64,000 nucleotides of DNA from DATJLY01 sp035532935 (lineage in GTDB: Bacteria; Pseudomonadota; Alphaproteobacteria; ATCC43930; CGMCC-115725): positions 8,515-72,514 of the forward strand of contig DATKQE010000075.1 in the NCBI GenBank assembly GCA_035532935.1, read 5' to 3'. Positions 16,983-25,957 of this stretch are shown here, piece after piece (the first letter of the stretch is position 1; every line of letters starts with the position of its first letter). A model generated the notes under the pieces. The model was given only the letters and a program-made list of their open reading frames with translations, did not search any database and was not told the DNA's origin. The position numbers were made by a program, and so were the translations under genes.

Positions 16983-18371
16983 ATGGGCAATAGCACCGCC
17001 ACCGCCGATGCGACCGCGACTGATTACCGCATCGCCGCGCGCATCGAGCGCTTGCCGCTGTCGGCGTTCCATCTCCGCATCGGAATGATCATCGGCAGCA
17101 GCTGGTTCTTTGACGGCTTTGACGCGCTCGCCGTCGCCTATGTGCTGCCGGCCCTCATCGGGTTGTGGAAGCTTGCGCCGAGCCAGATCGGGATCCTGAT
17201 CTCGGTCGGGTATCTCGGGCAGACCATCGGGTCGGTCTTTTTCGGCTGGCTCGCCGAGCGCGTCGGCCGCGTTCCCTGCACCCTTTATACCCTGCTCATC
17301 TGGTCGGTGATGAGCTTCGCCTGCGCCTTCGCGTGGGACTACAATTCGCTGCTCGCGATGCGCTTCCTGCAGGGGCTGGGGCTCGGCGGCGAGATTCCGA
17401 TCATGGCGACCTATATCAATGAATTCGCCACGGCCGGGCGGCGCGGCCGGTTCTCGCTCAGCTATCAGGTGCTGTTCTCGATCGGGCTCGCGGTCGTGGC
17501 GATTGTCGCGTCCTGGGTGGTGCCGGCCTTCGGCTGGCGCTGGATGTTCGTGATCGGCGCGGTGCCGGCGTTCCTTGCGCTTCCGCTGCGCCGGATTCTG
17601 CCGGAATCGCCGCGCTGGCTCGCGAGCCGCGGCCGTCTGGCGGAAGCCGACCGCGTGCTGACCGGGATCGAGGCGACGATTTCGCGCAACGGCGCGCGGC
17701 CGTTGCCGCCCATTCCCGATCACCTGCCGCAGGTCACGCCCGCGCGCACGCGGTTTTCCGATCTCTTCCAGGGGATCTACCGGCGCCGCACCTTCACCGT
17801 GTGGGTCATGTGGGTTTGCACCTATCTCGTCATCTACGGTCTTACCACCTGGCTGCCGTCGCTGTGGCACACGGTCTATCACCTGACGGTGCAGCAGTCG
17901 CTCAACTATAGCGTCGTCACCACGCTCGTCAGCCTCCTGGGCGCGCTCGCTTCGATCGTGTTCATCGATCTCATCGGACGCAAGCCGCTCTTCGCCACGG
18001 CGCAGCTCGTGAGCTGCCTGCCGCTGCTCTACCTCGCTACTCAGGTCCATCTCGAGTCTTCGAGCGTGCTGGTGTTGGTTTCGTTCGGCCTGATCGGCAA
18101 CAGCGTGCTCGCGCTGTCGCTCAGCACCTATACGGCGGAGATTTATCCGACCGAGATGCGCGCGCTCGGCACCGGCGTGGGCAATGCCTGGCTCCGGGCG
18201 GCCTCGGTGGTCGGCCCGTTCCTGATCGGCTCGTTCCTGCTGCCGCGGGGCGGAATCGCCGCGATCTTCATCGTCATGGGCCTGGCCTCGCTGATCGGCG
18301 GCCTGACCACGCTGTTTTTCGCCGTCGAGCCGCGCGGCAAGGTGCTCGAGCAGCTATCACCGTCGCTCTAG
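16983..18371 (+). CDS. MFS transporter, metabolite:H+ symporter / sugar-porter type
   Basis: A 462-residue major-facilitator protein with 12 predicted helices in two halves joined by a polar loop (about residues 205-260). Motif A is 'GWLAERVGRVPCTLY' between helices 2 and 3. 'RFLQGLGLGGEIPIMATYINEF' around residue 120 and 'LPESPRWLASRGRL' after helix 6 are typical of the organic-acid and sugar-porter branch. It probably imports the acid handled by the downstream cupin, EutA-like protein, aldolase and GlcG-like protein. It is the first gene of that plus-strand operon. Confidence 0.87.
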   Translation: MGNSTATADATATDYRIAARIERLPLSAFHLRIGMIIGSSWFFDGFDALAVAYVLPALIGLWKLAPSQIGILISVGYLGQTIGSVFFGWLAERVGRVPCTLYTLLIWSVMSFACAFAWDYNSLLAMRFLQGLGLGGEIPIMATYINEFATAGRRGRFSLSYQVLFSIGLAVVAIVASWVVPAFGWRWMFVIGAVPAFLALPLRRILPESPRWLASRGRLAEADRVLTGIEATISRNGARPLPPIPDHLPQVTPARTRFSDLFQGIYRRRTFTVWVMWVCTYLVIYGLTTWLPSLWHTVYHLTVQQSLNYSVVTTLVSLLGALASIVFIDLIGRKPLFATAQLVSCLPLLYLATQVHLESSSVLVLVSFGLIGNSVLALSLSTYTAEIYPTEMRALGTGVGNAWLRAASVVGPFLIGSFLLPRGGIAAIFIVMGLASLIGGLTTLFFAVEPRGKVLEQLSPSL

Positions 18372-18489
18372 GCGGGGCCGCAGCGACGACACCGCGGCCG
18401 CCGGCCGGTTGTCCCTTGCGTGCGCGGCGCCGCGGGCGGTACGGTCCGCGCCAGCATTCTGTTCGGCGGCGGCTGAGAGGAAAAACGCC

Positions 18490-19710
18490 ATGCCTCACGA
18501 GCTTCCCGGTCAAGTCCACTGGCACGAGCCGTCCGGCGGCAGAAATGCCGGCTATGGCAAATTCGGCCGGCCCGCGACGCCTTATGACAAGTTCATGGAC
18601 GGCGAAGGCATCCCCATCGTGCGCGACATCGGCGTGAGCAAGGTGCAGAACCTGCCGCTGGCGCCGTGGCCGCGGCTGGGCGGCCGCGGCACGTACATCC
18701 AGCTCTACGGCACCGAGGGCAAATGGGGCTGCTATGTCGTCGAAGTGCCCGCACGCGGCGCGCTCAACGCTGAGAAGCATCTCTACGAAGAGATCTACTA
18801 CGTCGTCGATGGCCGCGGCTCGACCGAGGTGTGGATCGAGGGCGAGACGCGGCGCCACATCTTCGAATGGCAGACCGGATCGCTGTTCTCGATCCCGGTC
18901 AACGCGATGCACCGCGTGGTCAACGCGACCTCGAGCCCGGCGCTGCTGCTCGCCGGCACGACCGCGCCCAATCTGATGAACCTGCTCAACAACAAAGGCG
19001 CCATTTTCGACTGTCCCTATGCGTTCCGCGACCGGTTCAGCGGCGCCGACGACTTCTACAAGCCCAACGACGACATCGAGCCCGATCCCGTGCGCGGGCT
19101 CGCCATGCGCCGCACCAACCTCATTCCCGACATCGTCAATTGCGACCTGCCGCTCGACAACCGGCGCTCGCCCGGCTATCGCCGCATCGAGCCATTCATG
19201 ACCGGCAACACGTTCTATCTCTGGATCGGTCAGCACGAGAACGGCCGCTATTCCAAGGGCCATGCCCATACCTCGGCGGCGGTGCTCGTTTGTCTCAAGG
19301 GGCGCGGCTATACCTACACTTGGCCCGAACATCTCGGGCCGACGCCGTGGAAGGACGGCAAGGCGGCAATGGTGAAGCGCGTCGATTACGAGCCCGTCGG
19401 CCTCGTTTCGGCCGCACCCGGCGGCGCGCGCTGGTTCCATCAGCATTTCGGCGTCTCGAAGGAATCATTCCGCCTCACTGCCTGGTTCGGGCCCCACGCG
19501 CCCGGACGCGAGCCCGGCCCGCCGGGCGAGCCACACACCGATTACGGCGCCATCGACCTCGACGAGGGCGGCACCGCCATCCCCTACGCCGCGGAGGACC
19601 CGTTCATCCGCGCCGAATATGCCGAGACGCTGCGCCGCGCCGACGTCGAGAACCGGATGGACCCGAAATGGTACGAGCCCGGCGCCAAGGTCCGCTCCGC
19701 CGCGGAGTAG
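18490..19710 (+). CDS. Bicupin protein
   Basis: A 406-residue protein with two cupin barrels, about residues 70-165 and 240-345. The first has the metal-type segment 'EKHLYEEIYYVVDGRGSTEV' and 'SIPVNAMHRVVN'. The second has 'YSKGHAHTSAAVLVCLKGRG' and 'RWFHQHFG', which also carries His residues at metal positions. The two-barrel layout recalls gentisate-type dioxygenases, but the spacing and flanks differ and no activity is assigned. The EutA-like gene starts seven bases after its stop, so the two proteins may act together. The ATG at 18490 is chosen because the frame upstream lacks coding character. Confidence 0.8.
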   Translation: MPHELPGQVHWHEPSGGRNAGYGKFGRPATPYDKFMDGEGIPIVRDIGVSKVQNLPLAPWPRLGGRGTYIQLYGTEGKWGCYVVEVPARGALNAEKHLYEEIYYVVDGRGSTEVWIEGETRRHIFEWQTGSLFSIPVNAMHRVVNATSSPALLLAGTTAPNLMNLLNNKGAIFDCPYAFRDRFSGADDFYKPNDDIEPDPVRGLAMRRTNLIPDIVNCDLPLDNRRSPGYRRIEPFMTGNTFYLWIGQHENGRYSKGHAHTSAAVLVCLKGRGYTYTWPEHLGPTPWKDGKAAMVKRVDYEPVGLVSAAPGGARWFHQHFGVSKESFRLTAWFGPHAPGREPGPPGEPHTDYGAIDLDEGGTAIPYAAEDPFIRAEYAETLRRADVENRMDPKWYEPGAKVRSAAE

Positions 19711-19717
19711 GGAGTCC

Positions 19718-21214
19718 ATGACGGAGCCGGGCAGCAGCGACGACCGGGTCTTCTTCTCCAGCACCGGGCGCACGCTCGCGCTCGAGGACGAGATCCGGCT
19801 CTTGAGCGTCGGCGTCGATATCGGCTCCTCGACCTCGCATCTCGTGTTCTCGCGCATCGTGCTCGAGCGGCTCGATGCGCGCTATGTTGTTGCCGCGCGC
19901 GCCGCGATCTATCAATCGCCGATCCTGCTCACCCCCTATGAAGCGGCCGAGACGATCGACGCCGCCGCGCTCGGCGCCTTCATCGCGCGCCAGTACGAGG
20001 CGGCGGGGATCGCGCGCGATGCCATCGATACCGGCGCGCTCATCCTCACCGGCGTCGCGGTGCGGCGCCGCAACGCCCGCGCGATCGGCGAGCTGTTCGC
20101 GCGCGAAGCCGGCAAGCTCGTCGCGGTGAGTGCCGGCGACGGGCTCGAGACCACCATGGCGGCCTATGGCTCGGGCGCGGTCGCGCGCTCGATCCGCGAG
20201 CGCGCGCCGGTCCTCAACGTCGATGTCGGCGGCGGGACCGCCAAGATCGCGGTGTGCGAGGAGGGCCGCATCACGGCGCTCACCGCGCTCGACATGGGCG
20301 CGCGCCTCATTGCCTTGGATGATGCGGGCCGAATCGTCCGCATCGAGGAAGCTGGCCGCCATTTCGCCGACGCGCTGGGGCTTACGCTCGCGCCGGGCAT
20401 GGTGCTCGGCAAGGTCGATGCGACGCGCCTTGCCGCGTTGATGGTCGATCGGCTGTTCGAGGCGATCGACGGCGGTTCGCCTTGCGCCGGCGCGGCGAAG
20501 CTGCTCCGCGTGCCGCCGCTCGCGCATCGCGGCGCGATCGCCGATATCAGCTTCTCCGGCGGCGTCGCCGAGTATATCTACGGCGCCGAGACCAAGGGAT
20601 TCGGCGATCTCGGCCCGCTCATCGCGGGTGCGATCCGCGACCGCGTCGCGGCGCGCGGCCTGACGCTGGTGCGGCCCAGCGAAAGCATCCGTGCGACGGT
20701 GATCGGCGCCTCGCAATACACGATCCAGGTGAGCGGCAGCACCATCTATGTCGCGCCGCTCGAGGTGCTGCCGCTGCGCAATCTTCCCGTGGTGGCGCCC
20801 GATCTTCCGGTCGATGGCGAAGCGATCGAGCCCGATGCCGTCGCCGCCGCCATTGCCGCGGTGCTGGCGCGGCTCGATCTCGCCCACGGCGAAAGTCCGG
20901 TCGCCGTGTTCGTCCCTTGGCACGGCTCGGCAACCTTCGCGCGGATCGACGGCTTCTGCCGCGGCGTCCTCGGCGGACTCGATCGGCTCCTCGCCCAGGG
21001 CCATCCGCTGGTGCTTGCCGGCGACGGCGACATCGGCGGCCTGCTCGGCATTCATTGCCGCGAGGAACTCGGCCTCGACAACGCCATCGTCTCGATCGAC
21101 GGCATCGAGCTCAAGGAGTTCGACTATATCGACATCGGCGCCATGATCGAGAGCTCCGGTGCCGTCCCGGTGGTGATCAAGTCACTGATCTTCCCGGCGA
21201 GCGCGCCCGGGTAG
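19718..21214 (+). CDS. eutA: EutA-like reactivating factor (actin-like ATPase)
   Basis: A 498-residue protein of the EutA family. EutA removes damaged cobalamin from ethanolamine ammonia-lyase in an ATP-dependent way. Visible marks are the phosphate-1 loop 'VGVDIGSSTSHLVFSR' near residue 31, the phosphate-2 loop 'VLNVDVGGGTAKIAV' near residue 167, 'ISFSGGVAEYIYG' near residue 277, and the closing 'DIGGLLG' and 'VIKSLIFP' typical of EutA. No eutB/eutC lyase genes occur in the window. It could serve another B12 enzyme encoded elsewhere, or have been reassigned. It is coupled tightly to the bicupin gene. Confidence 0.85.
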   Translation: MTEPGSSDDRVFFSSTGRTLALEDEIRLLSVGVDIGSSTSHLVFSRIVLERLDARYVVAARAAIYQSPILLTPYEAAETIDAAALGAFIARQYEAAGIARDAIDTGALILTGVAVRRRNARAIGELFAREAGKLVAVSAGDGLETTMAAYGSGAVARSIRERAPVLNVDVGGGTAKIAVCEEGRITALTALDMGARLIALDDAGRIVRIEEAGRHFADALGLTLAPGMVLGKVDATRLAALMVDRLFEAIDGGSPCAGAAKLLRVPPLAHRGAIADISFSGGVAEYIYGAETKGFGDLGPLIAGAIRDRVAARGLTLVRPSESIRATVIGASQYTIQVSGSTIYVAPLEVLPLRNLPVVAPDLPVDGEAIEPDAVAAAIAAVLARLDLAHGESPVAVFVPWHGSATFARIDGFCRGVLGGLDRLLAQGHPLVLAGDGDIGGLLGIHCREELGLDNAIVSIDGIELKEFDYIDIGAMIESSGAVPVVIKSLIFPASAPG

Positions 21215-21220
21215 AACCGG

Positions 21221-21248
21221 TTGACAGGACGTGCGCTGTGGTCACACT
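21221..21248 (+). promoter_or_regulatory. Possible promoter for the DHDPS/GlcG pair
   Basis: A perfect TTGACA at 21221 is followed after 16 bases by CACACT, a weak -10 match, 27 bases ahead of the ATG. It could allow transcription independent of the upstream operon. The weak -10 box keeps this tentative. Confidence 0.35.
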
Positions 21249-21275
21249 TGGGGCGGCATGCGCAGGAGAATGCGA

Positions 21276-22190
21276 ATGGACCAGCCCGGATTGATCGTCG
21301 CGCCGTTGACGCCGTTCACGCGCGAGCTTGCCGTCGATGAGGCGGCGCTGGCGCGGCAGATCGACTACATCATCAAGGACTGCAAGCCGACCATGATCGT
21401 TGCCGCCGGCGTCGAGGCGCAGGAATACACCTATCTGAGCCTCGAGGACCGCAAGGCGCTGATCCGGAGCACGATCGAGCGGGTCGACCGGCGCTGCCCG
21501 GTGATGGTCGGCGTCTCGCATCCGTCCTTCCGCGCCGCCATTGCGCTGGCGCATTACGCCGAGACGCTGGGCGCGGCGGCGGTGCAGATGCTGGCGCCGT
21601 TGCGCGCGCATGGCGGGCCGCCCACCGACCGCGACCTCGTCGCCTATTTCGAGGCGGTCGGGCGCGAGACCTCGCTGCCGATCACGCTCTATCTCAACCC
21701 CGGCCCGGGCGCCGAGGTCTCGATCCCGGCGACCATCGCGCTCGCCAAGCTCGACAAGGTGCGCTTCGTCAAGGAAAGCTCGCGCGACCTTGCGCGCGTC
21801 TCGCGCCTGATCGTCGAGATCGACCATGCCGGCCATGCCAAGTACTTCACCACCATGCAGATGCTGCTGACGACGATCCAACTGGGCGGCGCCGGCGCCA
21901 CCATGCCGCCGCCGGCGGCCGAGATCGCCCGCCACGTCATCGACGCCTATGTCGCCGGCGATCGCGAGCGGGCGGCAGAATATCAGCTCCAGTTCGCGCT
22001 CTTCCCGGCGCGCTGGATGCATCGCGGCCTGACCCCCACGATGAAGGCGGCGATGCGGATCATCGGCCTTTCCGTCGGCGACCCCTATCCGCCCTATGCG
22101 GCGCTCGATGCCGAGGAGACGAAGGCGCTCGAGGCGTTCCTCAAGACCACCCTCCTCGCCAAGCGCGGGCTCGTCCATGCTGACGATTAG
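21276..22190 (+). CDS. DHDPS/N-acetylneuraminate lyase family aldolase
   Basis: A 304-residue TIM-barrel class I aldolase. The Schiff-base lysine is Lys166 in 'VRFVKESSRD', and the conserved Tyr139 lies in 'TLYLNPGPG'. The usual 'GVGGTGE'-like loop near residue 44 is altered to 'AAGVEAQEYTYLS', so it is not a standard dihydrodipicolinate synthase. It more likely cleaves or forms a 2-oxo acid such as a keto-deoxy acid or a ring-derived acid. An AGGAG box seven bases upstream fixes the ATG at 21276. The GlcG-like gene begins inside its last codons. Confidence 0.85.
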   Translation: MDQPGLIVAPLTPFTRELAVDEAALARQIDYIIKDCKPTMIVAAGVEAQEYTYLSLEDRKALIRSTIERVDRRCPVMVGVSHPSFRAAIALAHYAETLGAAAVQMLAPLRAHGGPPTDRDLVAYFEAVGRETSLPITLYLNPGPGAEVSIPATIALAKLDKVRFVKESSRDLARVSRLIVEIDHAGHAKYFTTMQMLLTTIQLGGAGATMPPPAAEIARHVIDAYVAGDRERAAEYQLQFALFPARWMHRGLTPTMKAAMRIIGLSVGDPYPPYAALDAEETKALEAFLKTTLLAKRGLVHADD

Positions 22191-22611
22191 ACGGCTCTCG
22201 ATCGAGGAGGCGCAAATCCTCATCGACGGCGCGGCGGCGAAAGCGCGCGAGATCGGCGTGCCGATGTGCATCGCCGTGTGCGACGAATCGGGCCACCTCA
22301 TCCGCTTCGACCGCATGGACGGCGGCAAGGTCTCGAGCATCTCGATCGCCATCGACAAGGCCTTCACCGGCGCCGTCGCACGCCGCGGCACCCATGTCTA
22401 CAACCAGCTCTGCGTGCCCGGCAGCGGCACCTTCGGCATCCATGTCAGCAACGGCGGGCATTTCAGCGTGATCGGCGGCGGCCTGCCCGTCACCGTCGAC
22501 GGCGAGATCGTCGGGGGCGTCGGCCTGTCCTCGGGCACGGCCGAGCAGGACCTCGTCTGCGCCGAGGCCGCGGTCAAATATTTCTACGAGAAGACCGGGC
22601 GGAAGGCATAG
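22177..22611 (+). CDS. GlcG/HbpS-like heme-binding family protein
   Basis: A 144-residue protein matching the GlcG/HbpS (DUF336) family across its length: 'LSIEEAQILIDGAAAKAREI', 'CIAVCDESGHLIRFDRMDGG', 'IAIDKAFTGAVARRGTHV' and 'GGGLPVTVDGEIVGGVGLSSG'. Family members bind heme or cofactors or act as small accessory proteins beside catabolic enzymes. It overlaps the aldolase gene by 14 bases, so the two are translationally linked. The stop is four bases from the convergent malic enzyme stop. The role in this operon is not established. Confidence 0.85.
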   Translation: MLTIRRLSIEEAQILIDGAAAKAREIGVPMCIAVCDESGHLIRFDRMDGGKVSSISIAIDKAFTGAVARRGTHVYNQLCVPGSGTFGIHVSNGGHFSVIGGGLPVTVDGEIVGGVGLSSGTAEQDLVCAEAAVKYFYEKTGRKA

Positions 22612-22615
22612 GCGC

Positions 22616-24919
22616 TTACCCGATCGCCTCGTGCGCGGCGAGCGCAGCGAGGTTGACGAGGTCGGACACGGTGCTGCCCATCTCGACGATCTGGGCAGGC
22701 TTGGCAAGCCCCATCAGCAGCGGCCCGATGCGCTTACCGCCGCCCATCTGCTCGAGAAGCTGCGAGGCGAGCGTGGCGCTGTCGAGGCCGGGCATGATGA
22801 GGACGTTGGCCGGCCCGGTGAGGCGGCAGAACGGATAGCGGTCGCGCATGAGCGCGACATTGAGCGCGATCTCGGCGCTCATCTCGCCATCATATTCGAA
22901 ATCGGGGCGGCGCGCGTCGAGCAGCGCCACCGCCTCGCGCACGCGCGCGGCCGCCGCGCGTCCGGGATTGCCGAAACTCGAATGCGACAGCAGCGCCACG
23001 CGCGGCTCCTGGCCCATCATGCGGCGGGCACATTCGGCCGACTGCATGGCGATGTCGGCGAGTTCCGGTCCCGTCGGCGCATCGTGCGCGGTGGTGTCGG
23101 CAATGAACAGCGACCGGCCCCGCGACACCAGCAGCGCATAGCCGAAGATCCGGCTTCCCTCTTTGGCGCCGATGACCCGCACGACCTCGTCGAAGGCCTG
23201 GAAATAGTTGCGCGTCTCGCCCGTCACCATCGCATCGGCGTCGCCGCACGCGACCATGCAGGCGGCGAAGACGTTGCGATCCTGGTTCACCATGCGCTGG
23301 CAGTCGCGGCGGAGCGCGCCGTCGCGCTGCAGCCGGCCGTAAAGAAACCCGGCATAGGCCTCGCCGGCGGGCGACAGGCGCGGGTTGTGGATCTCGAGCG
23401 CGGCGGTTTCGGCGAGTCCCAGCGCGTCGAGCGCGGTGCGGATGCGCTCGTGGCGCGCGACCAGGACCGGCGTGCCATAGCCGCTGTCGCGGAACGACAG
23501 CGCGGCGCGGATGGTCTTCTCCTCCTCGCCCTCGGCGAAGACGACGCGCTTGGGGTTGGCGCGCACCTGATCGAAGATGCGCTGCAGGCTCGCGGCGGTC
23601 GGATCGAGCCGGCCCTTGAGGCTGTTGCGATAGGTGGCGAGATCGGCGTAGGGCCGGCGCGCCACGCCCGAATCGATCGCCGCCTTGGCGACCGCCGGCG
23701 GTATCGACCAGATGAGGCGCGGATCGAACGGCGTCGGCACGATATAGTCTGGCCCGTAACGCAGCCGCTGGCCCGCATAGGCGGCCGCCACCTCGTCGGG
23801 CACATCCTCGCGCGCAAGCTTGGCGAGTGCATGGGCGGCGGCGATCTTCATGGCGTCGTTGATGGTCGAGGCGCGGACGTCGAGCGCGCCGCGGAAGATA
23901 TAGGGAAACCCCAGGACGTTGTTGATCTGGTTGGGATAGTCCGAGCGGCCGGTGCAGATGATCGCGTCGGGCCGCACCGCCCGCACCTCCTCGGGCGCGA
24001 TCTCGGGATCGGGGTTGGCCATGGCCGCGATCATCGGCCGCTTGGCCATGGCTTTGACCATATCCGATGTCACCGCGCCCTTGACCGAGAGCCCGAAGAA
24101 CACGTCGGCGCCCTCGAGCGCCTCGGTCAAGGTGCGCCGCTTGGTCACCGCCGCATGGGCCGACTTCCATTGATTCATGCCGTCGCGGCGGCCCTCGTAG
24201 ATGACGCCCTTGGTGTCGCACAGCAGCACATTGGCGTGCGGCAGGCCCATGCTCTTCAACAGCTCGACGCAGGCGATTGCCGCGGCGCCCGCTCCGTTCA
24301 CCACCATGCGGATGGTCTTGAGATCGCGCCCGGTGAGATCGAGCGCGTTCAGGAGCGCCGCCGTGGCGATGATCGCGGTGCCGTGCTGATCGTCGTGAAA
24401 GACAGGAATGTCCAAGAGCTCGCGCAGGCGCTGCTCGATGATGAAGCATTCTGGCGCCTTGATGTCCTCGAGATTGATGCCGCCGAAGGCCGGGTGGAGA
24501 TAGCGCACGCAATTGACGAACGCATCGATATCGGCGGTGGCGATCTCGAGATCGATGCTGTCGATCCCGGCGAAGCGCTTGAACAGCACCGCCTTGCCTT
24601 CCATCACCGGCTTCGCGGCAAGCGCGCCGAGATCGCCCAGCCCCAGCACCGCGGTGCCGTTGGTGATCACCGCGACGAGATTGCCCTTGGCGGTGTACTC
24701 ATAGGCGAGCGCCGGGTCGCGCTTGATGTGAAGGCAGGGATAGGCCACGCCCGGCGAATAGGCGAGCGACAGGTCCTGCTGCGTCGTCAGCGGTTTGGTC
24801 GGCGCGATCTCGAGCTTGCCCGGCCGGCCCTCGACATGGAAGCGGAGCGCTTCCTGCTCGGTGACCCGGGACGCGGCACATTCGGACTCTGACACGGTTC
24901 CCTCCCACAGGGCATCCAT
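22616..24919 (-). CDS. maeB: NADP-dependent malic enzyme with phosphotransacetylase-like domain
   Basis: A 767-residue MaeB-type protein. Residues 1-430 are the malic enzyme part: 'LSLAYSPGVAYPCLHIK', the catalytic Lys in 'AAKPVMEGKAVLFKRFAGID', the metal-site segment 'EDIKAPECF', 'VFHDDQHGTAIIATAAL' and the NAD(P) fold 'VVNGAGAAAIACVELL'. Residues from about 435 form the phosphotransacetylase-like C-terminal domain ('RVVFAEGEEEKTIRAA', 'RVALLSHSSFGNP'), which is thought to be regulatory rather than active. It decarboxylates malate to pyruvate with NADPH. It closes the ring-cleavage operon, whose protocatechuate-type products enter the C4/C3 pool. A GTG (VSESE) a few codons in is an alternative start. 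Confidence 0.92.
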   Translation of the reverse strand: MDALWEGTVSESECAASRVTEQEALRFHVEGRPGKLEIAPTKPLTTQQDLSLAYSPGVAYPCLHIKRDPALAYEYTAKGNLVAVITNGTAVLGLGDLGALAAKPVMEGKAVLFKRFAGIDSIDLEIATADIDAFVNCVRYLHPAFGGINLEDIKAPECFIIEQRLRELLDIPVFHDDQHGTAIIATAALLNALDLTGRDLKTIRMVVNGAGAAAIACVELLKSMGLPHANVLLCDTKGVIYEGRRDGMNQWKSAHAAVTKRRTLTEALEGADVFFGLSVKGAVTSDMVKAMAKRPMIAAMANPDPEIAPEEVRAVRPDAIICTGRSDYPNQINNVLGFPYIFRGALDVRASTINDAMKIAAAHALAKLAREDVPDEVAAAYAGQRLRYGPDYIVPTPFDPRLIWSIPPAVAKAAIDSGVARRPYADLATYRNSLKGRLDPTAASLQRIFDQVRANPKRVVFAEGEEEKTIRAALSFRDSGYGTPVLVARHERIRTALDALGLAETAALEIHNPRLSPAGEAYAGFLYGRLQRDGALRRDCQRMVNQDRNVFAACMVACGDADAMVTGETRNYFQAFDEVVRVIGAKEGSRIFGYALLVSRGRSLFIADTTAHDAPTGPELADIAMQSAECARRMMGQEPRVALLSHSSFGNPGRAAAARVREAVALLDARRPDFEYDGEMSAEIALNVALMRDRYPFCRLTGPANVLIMPGLDSATLASQLLEQMGGGKRIGPLLMGLAKPAQIVEMGSTVSDLVNLAALAAHEAIG

Positions 24920-24953
24920 TGCTGGGGCGCGGATCGCGCCCCAGGCATCATTA

Positions 24954-25949
24954 TTAGATTCTCGAAATCTCGATGGTCGGCTTCGCGAAAAGCTGCTCGG
25001 CCGCGAGCCTCTGCTTGACCAGGCCCTGTTCATGAGCATAGCGCGCCAGCGTCTCGATTTCCTTGTGGTTCTCCGCGACGCCATAGCGCCAGTAGTCGGC
25101 ACCCATCAGCGCCATCGTCTCGAGGCATTCCGCCTCGAGCCACGGCAGGGTGACACGCAGCGCGTTGATGTCGCGGACCTCCTCCATGGCGATGTCCTTG
25201 GCCGCGGCGAAGGCCTTGTAGAGACTGGTGGGCAGCCAGGGATGGCGTTCGACGAGGCTCTTCCTGATGCCGACGAGGTGCATGATCGGAAACATCCCGG
25301 TCTTGCGGTAATACGCCTGCTCGGCCTCGCGCGTGTTGGGAAAGAGGCGGCCGACATTGGGCGCCCCGCGCAGGAAGCAGGACGGCGCGCGCGCGCTGAA
25401 CATGGCGTCGAGCTCGCCCGACGCCAGCATGCCCGAGAGCGTCCTGTCCGGCGCGATCGGCTGGAGATCGAGCCCCGGAATGGGCGCGAGCGGCGTGCGC
25501 TCGTCGCGCCCAGGCTGCTCGATGCCGCCCGAGCGCCACCTGATGTCGGTCGGCTTGACCCCGTACTCGTCCTGCAGGATGCCGCGCATCCACACCACGG
25601 CGGTGATCTGGTATTCCGGCAGGCCAATCAGCTTGCCTTTCAGGTCCTGCGGCGTGCGGATGCCGCGGTCGGTGCGGACATAGATCCCCGAATGGCGGAA
25701 CACGCGCGAGACGAAGGCCGGAATGCCGATATATTCCGACGTTCCGGCATCGGTGACGCGCAGATACGAGCTGAAGGACAGCTCGCACACGTCGAACTCC
25801 TGATAGCGGAAGGCGCGGAAGAACACCTCCTCGGGCTCGAGCGGGATGTAGGTGACGTCGCAGCCTTCGACCGGCACGCGTCCGTCCTTGATGGCGCGCG
25901 TGCGATCATAATCGCCGCAGGCGATGGTGAGTGGAATCTGAACGACCAT
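24954..25949 (-). CDS. 4,5-dihydroxyphthalate decarboxylase family protein (Pht5-like)
   Basis: A 331-residue protein with the two-lobe periplasmic-binding fold of the 4,5-dihydroxyphthalate decarboxylase/ABC substrate-binding family. The opening 'IACGDYDRTRAIKDGRVPVE' and segments 'FRYQEFDVCELSFSSYLRVT', 'FRHSGIYVRTDRGI' and 'GLPEYQITAVVWMRG' match Pht5 closely. No signal peptide is seen, so it is cytoplasmic and more likely an enzyme than a transport protein. Pht5 converts 4,5-dihydroxyphthalate to protocatechuate. The ring-opening dioxygenase gene is eight bases upstream, which fits consecutive steps. A relative lies at 40244. Confidence 0.83.
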   Translation of the reverse strand: MVVQIPLTIACGDYDRTRAIKDGRVPVEGCDVTYIPLEPEEVFFRAFRYQEFDVCELSFSSYLRVTDAGTSEYIGIPAFVSRVFRHSGIYVRTDRGIRTPQDLKGKLIGLPEYQITAVVWMRGILQDEYGVKPTDIRWRSGGIEQPGRDERTPLAPIPGLDLQPIAPDRTLSGMLASGELDAMFSARAPSCFLRGAPNVGRLFPNTREAEQAYYRKTGMFPIMHLVGIRKSLVERHPWLPTSLYKAFAAAKDIAMEEVRDINALRVTLPWLEAECLETMALMGADYWRYGVAENHKEIETLARYAHEQGLVKQRLAAEQLFAKPTIEISRI

Positions 25950-25957
25950 GTTCTCCT

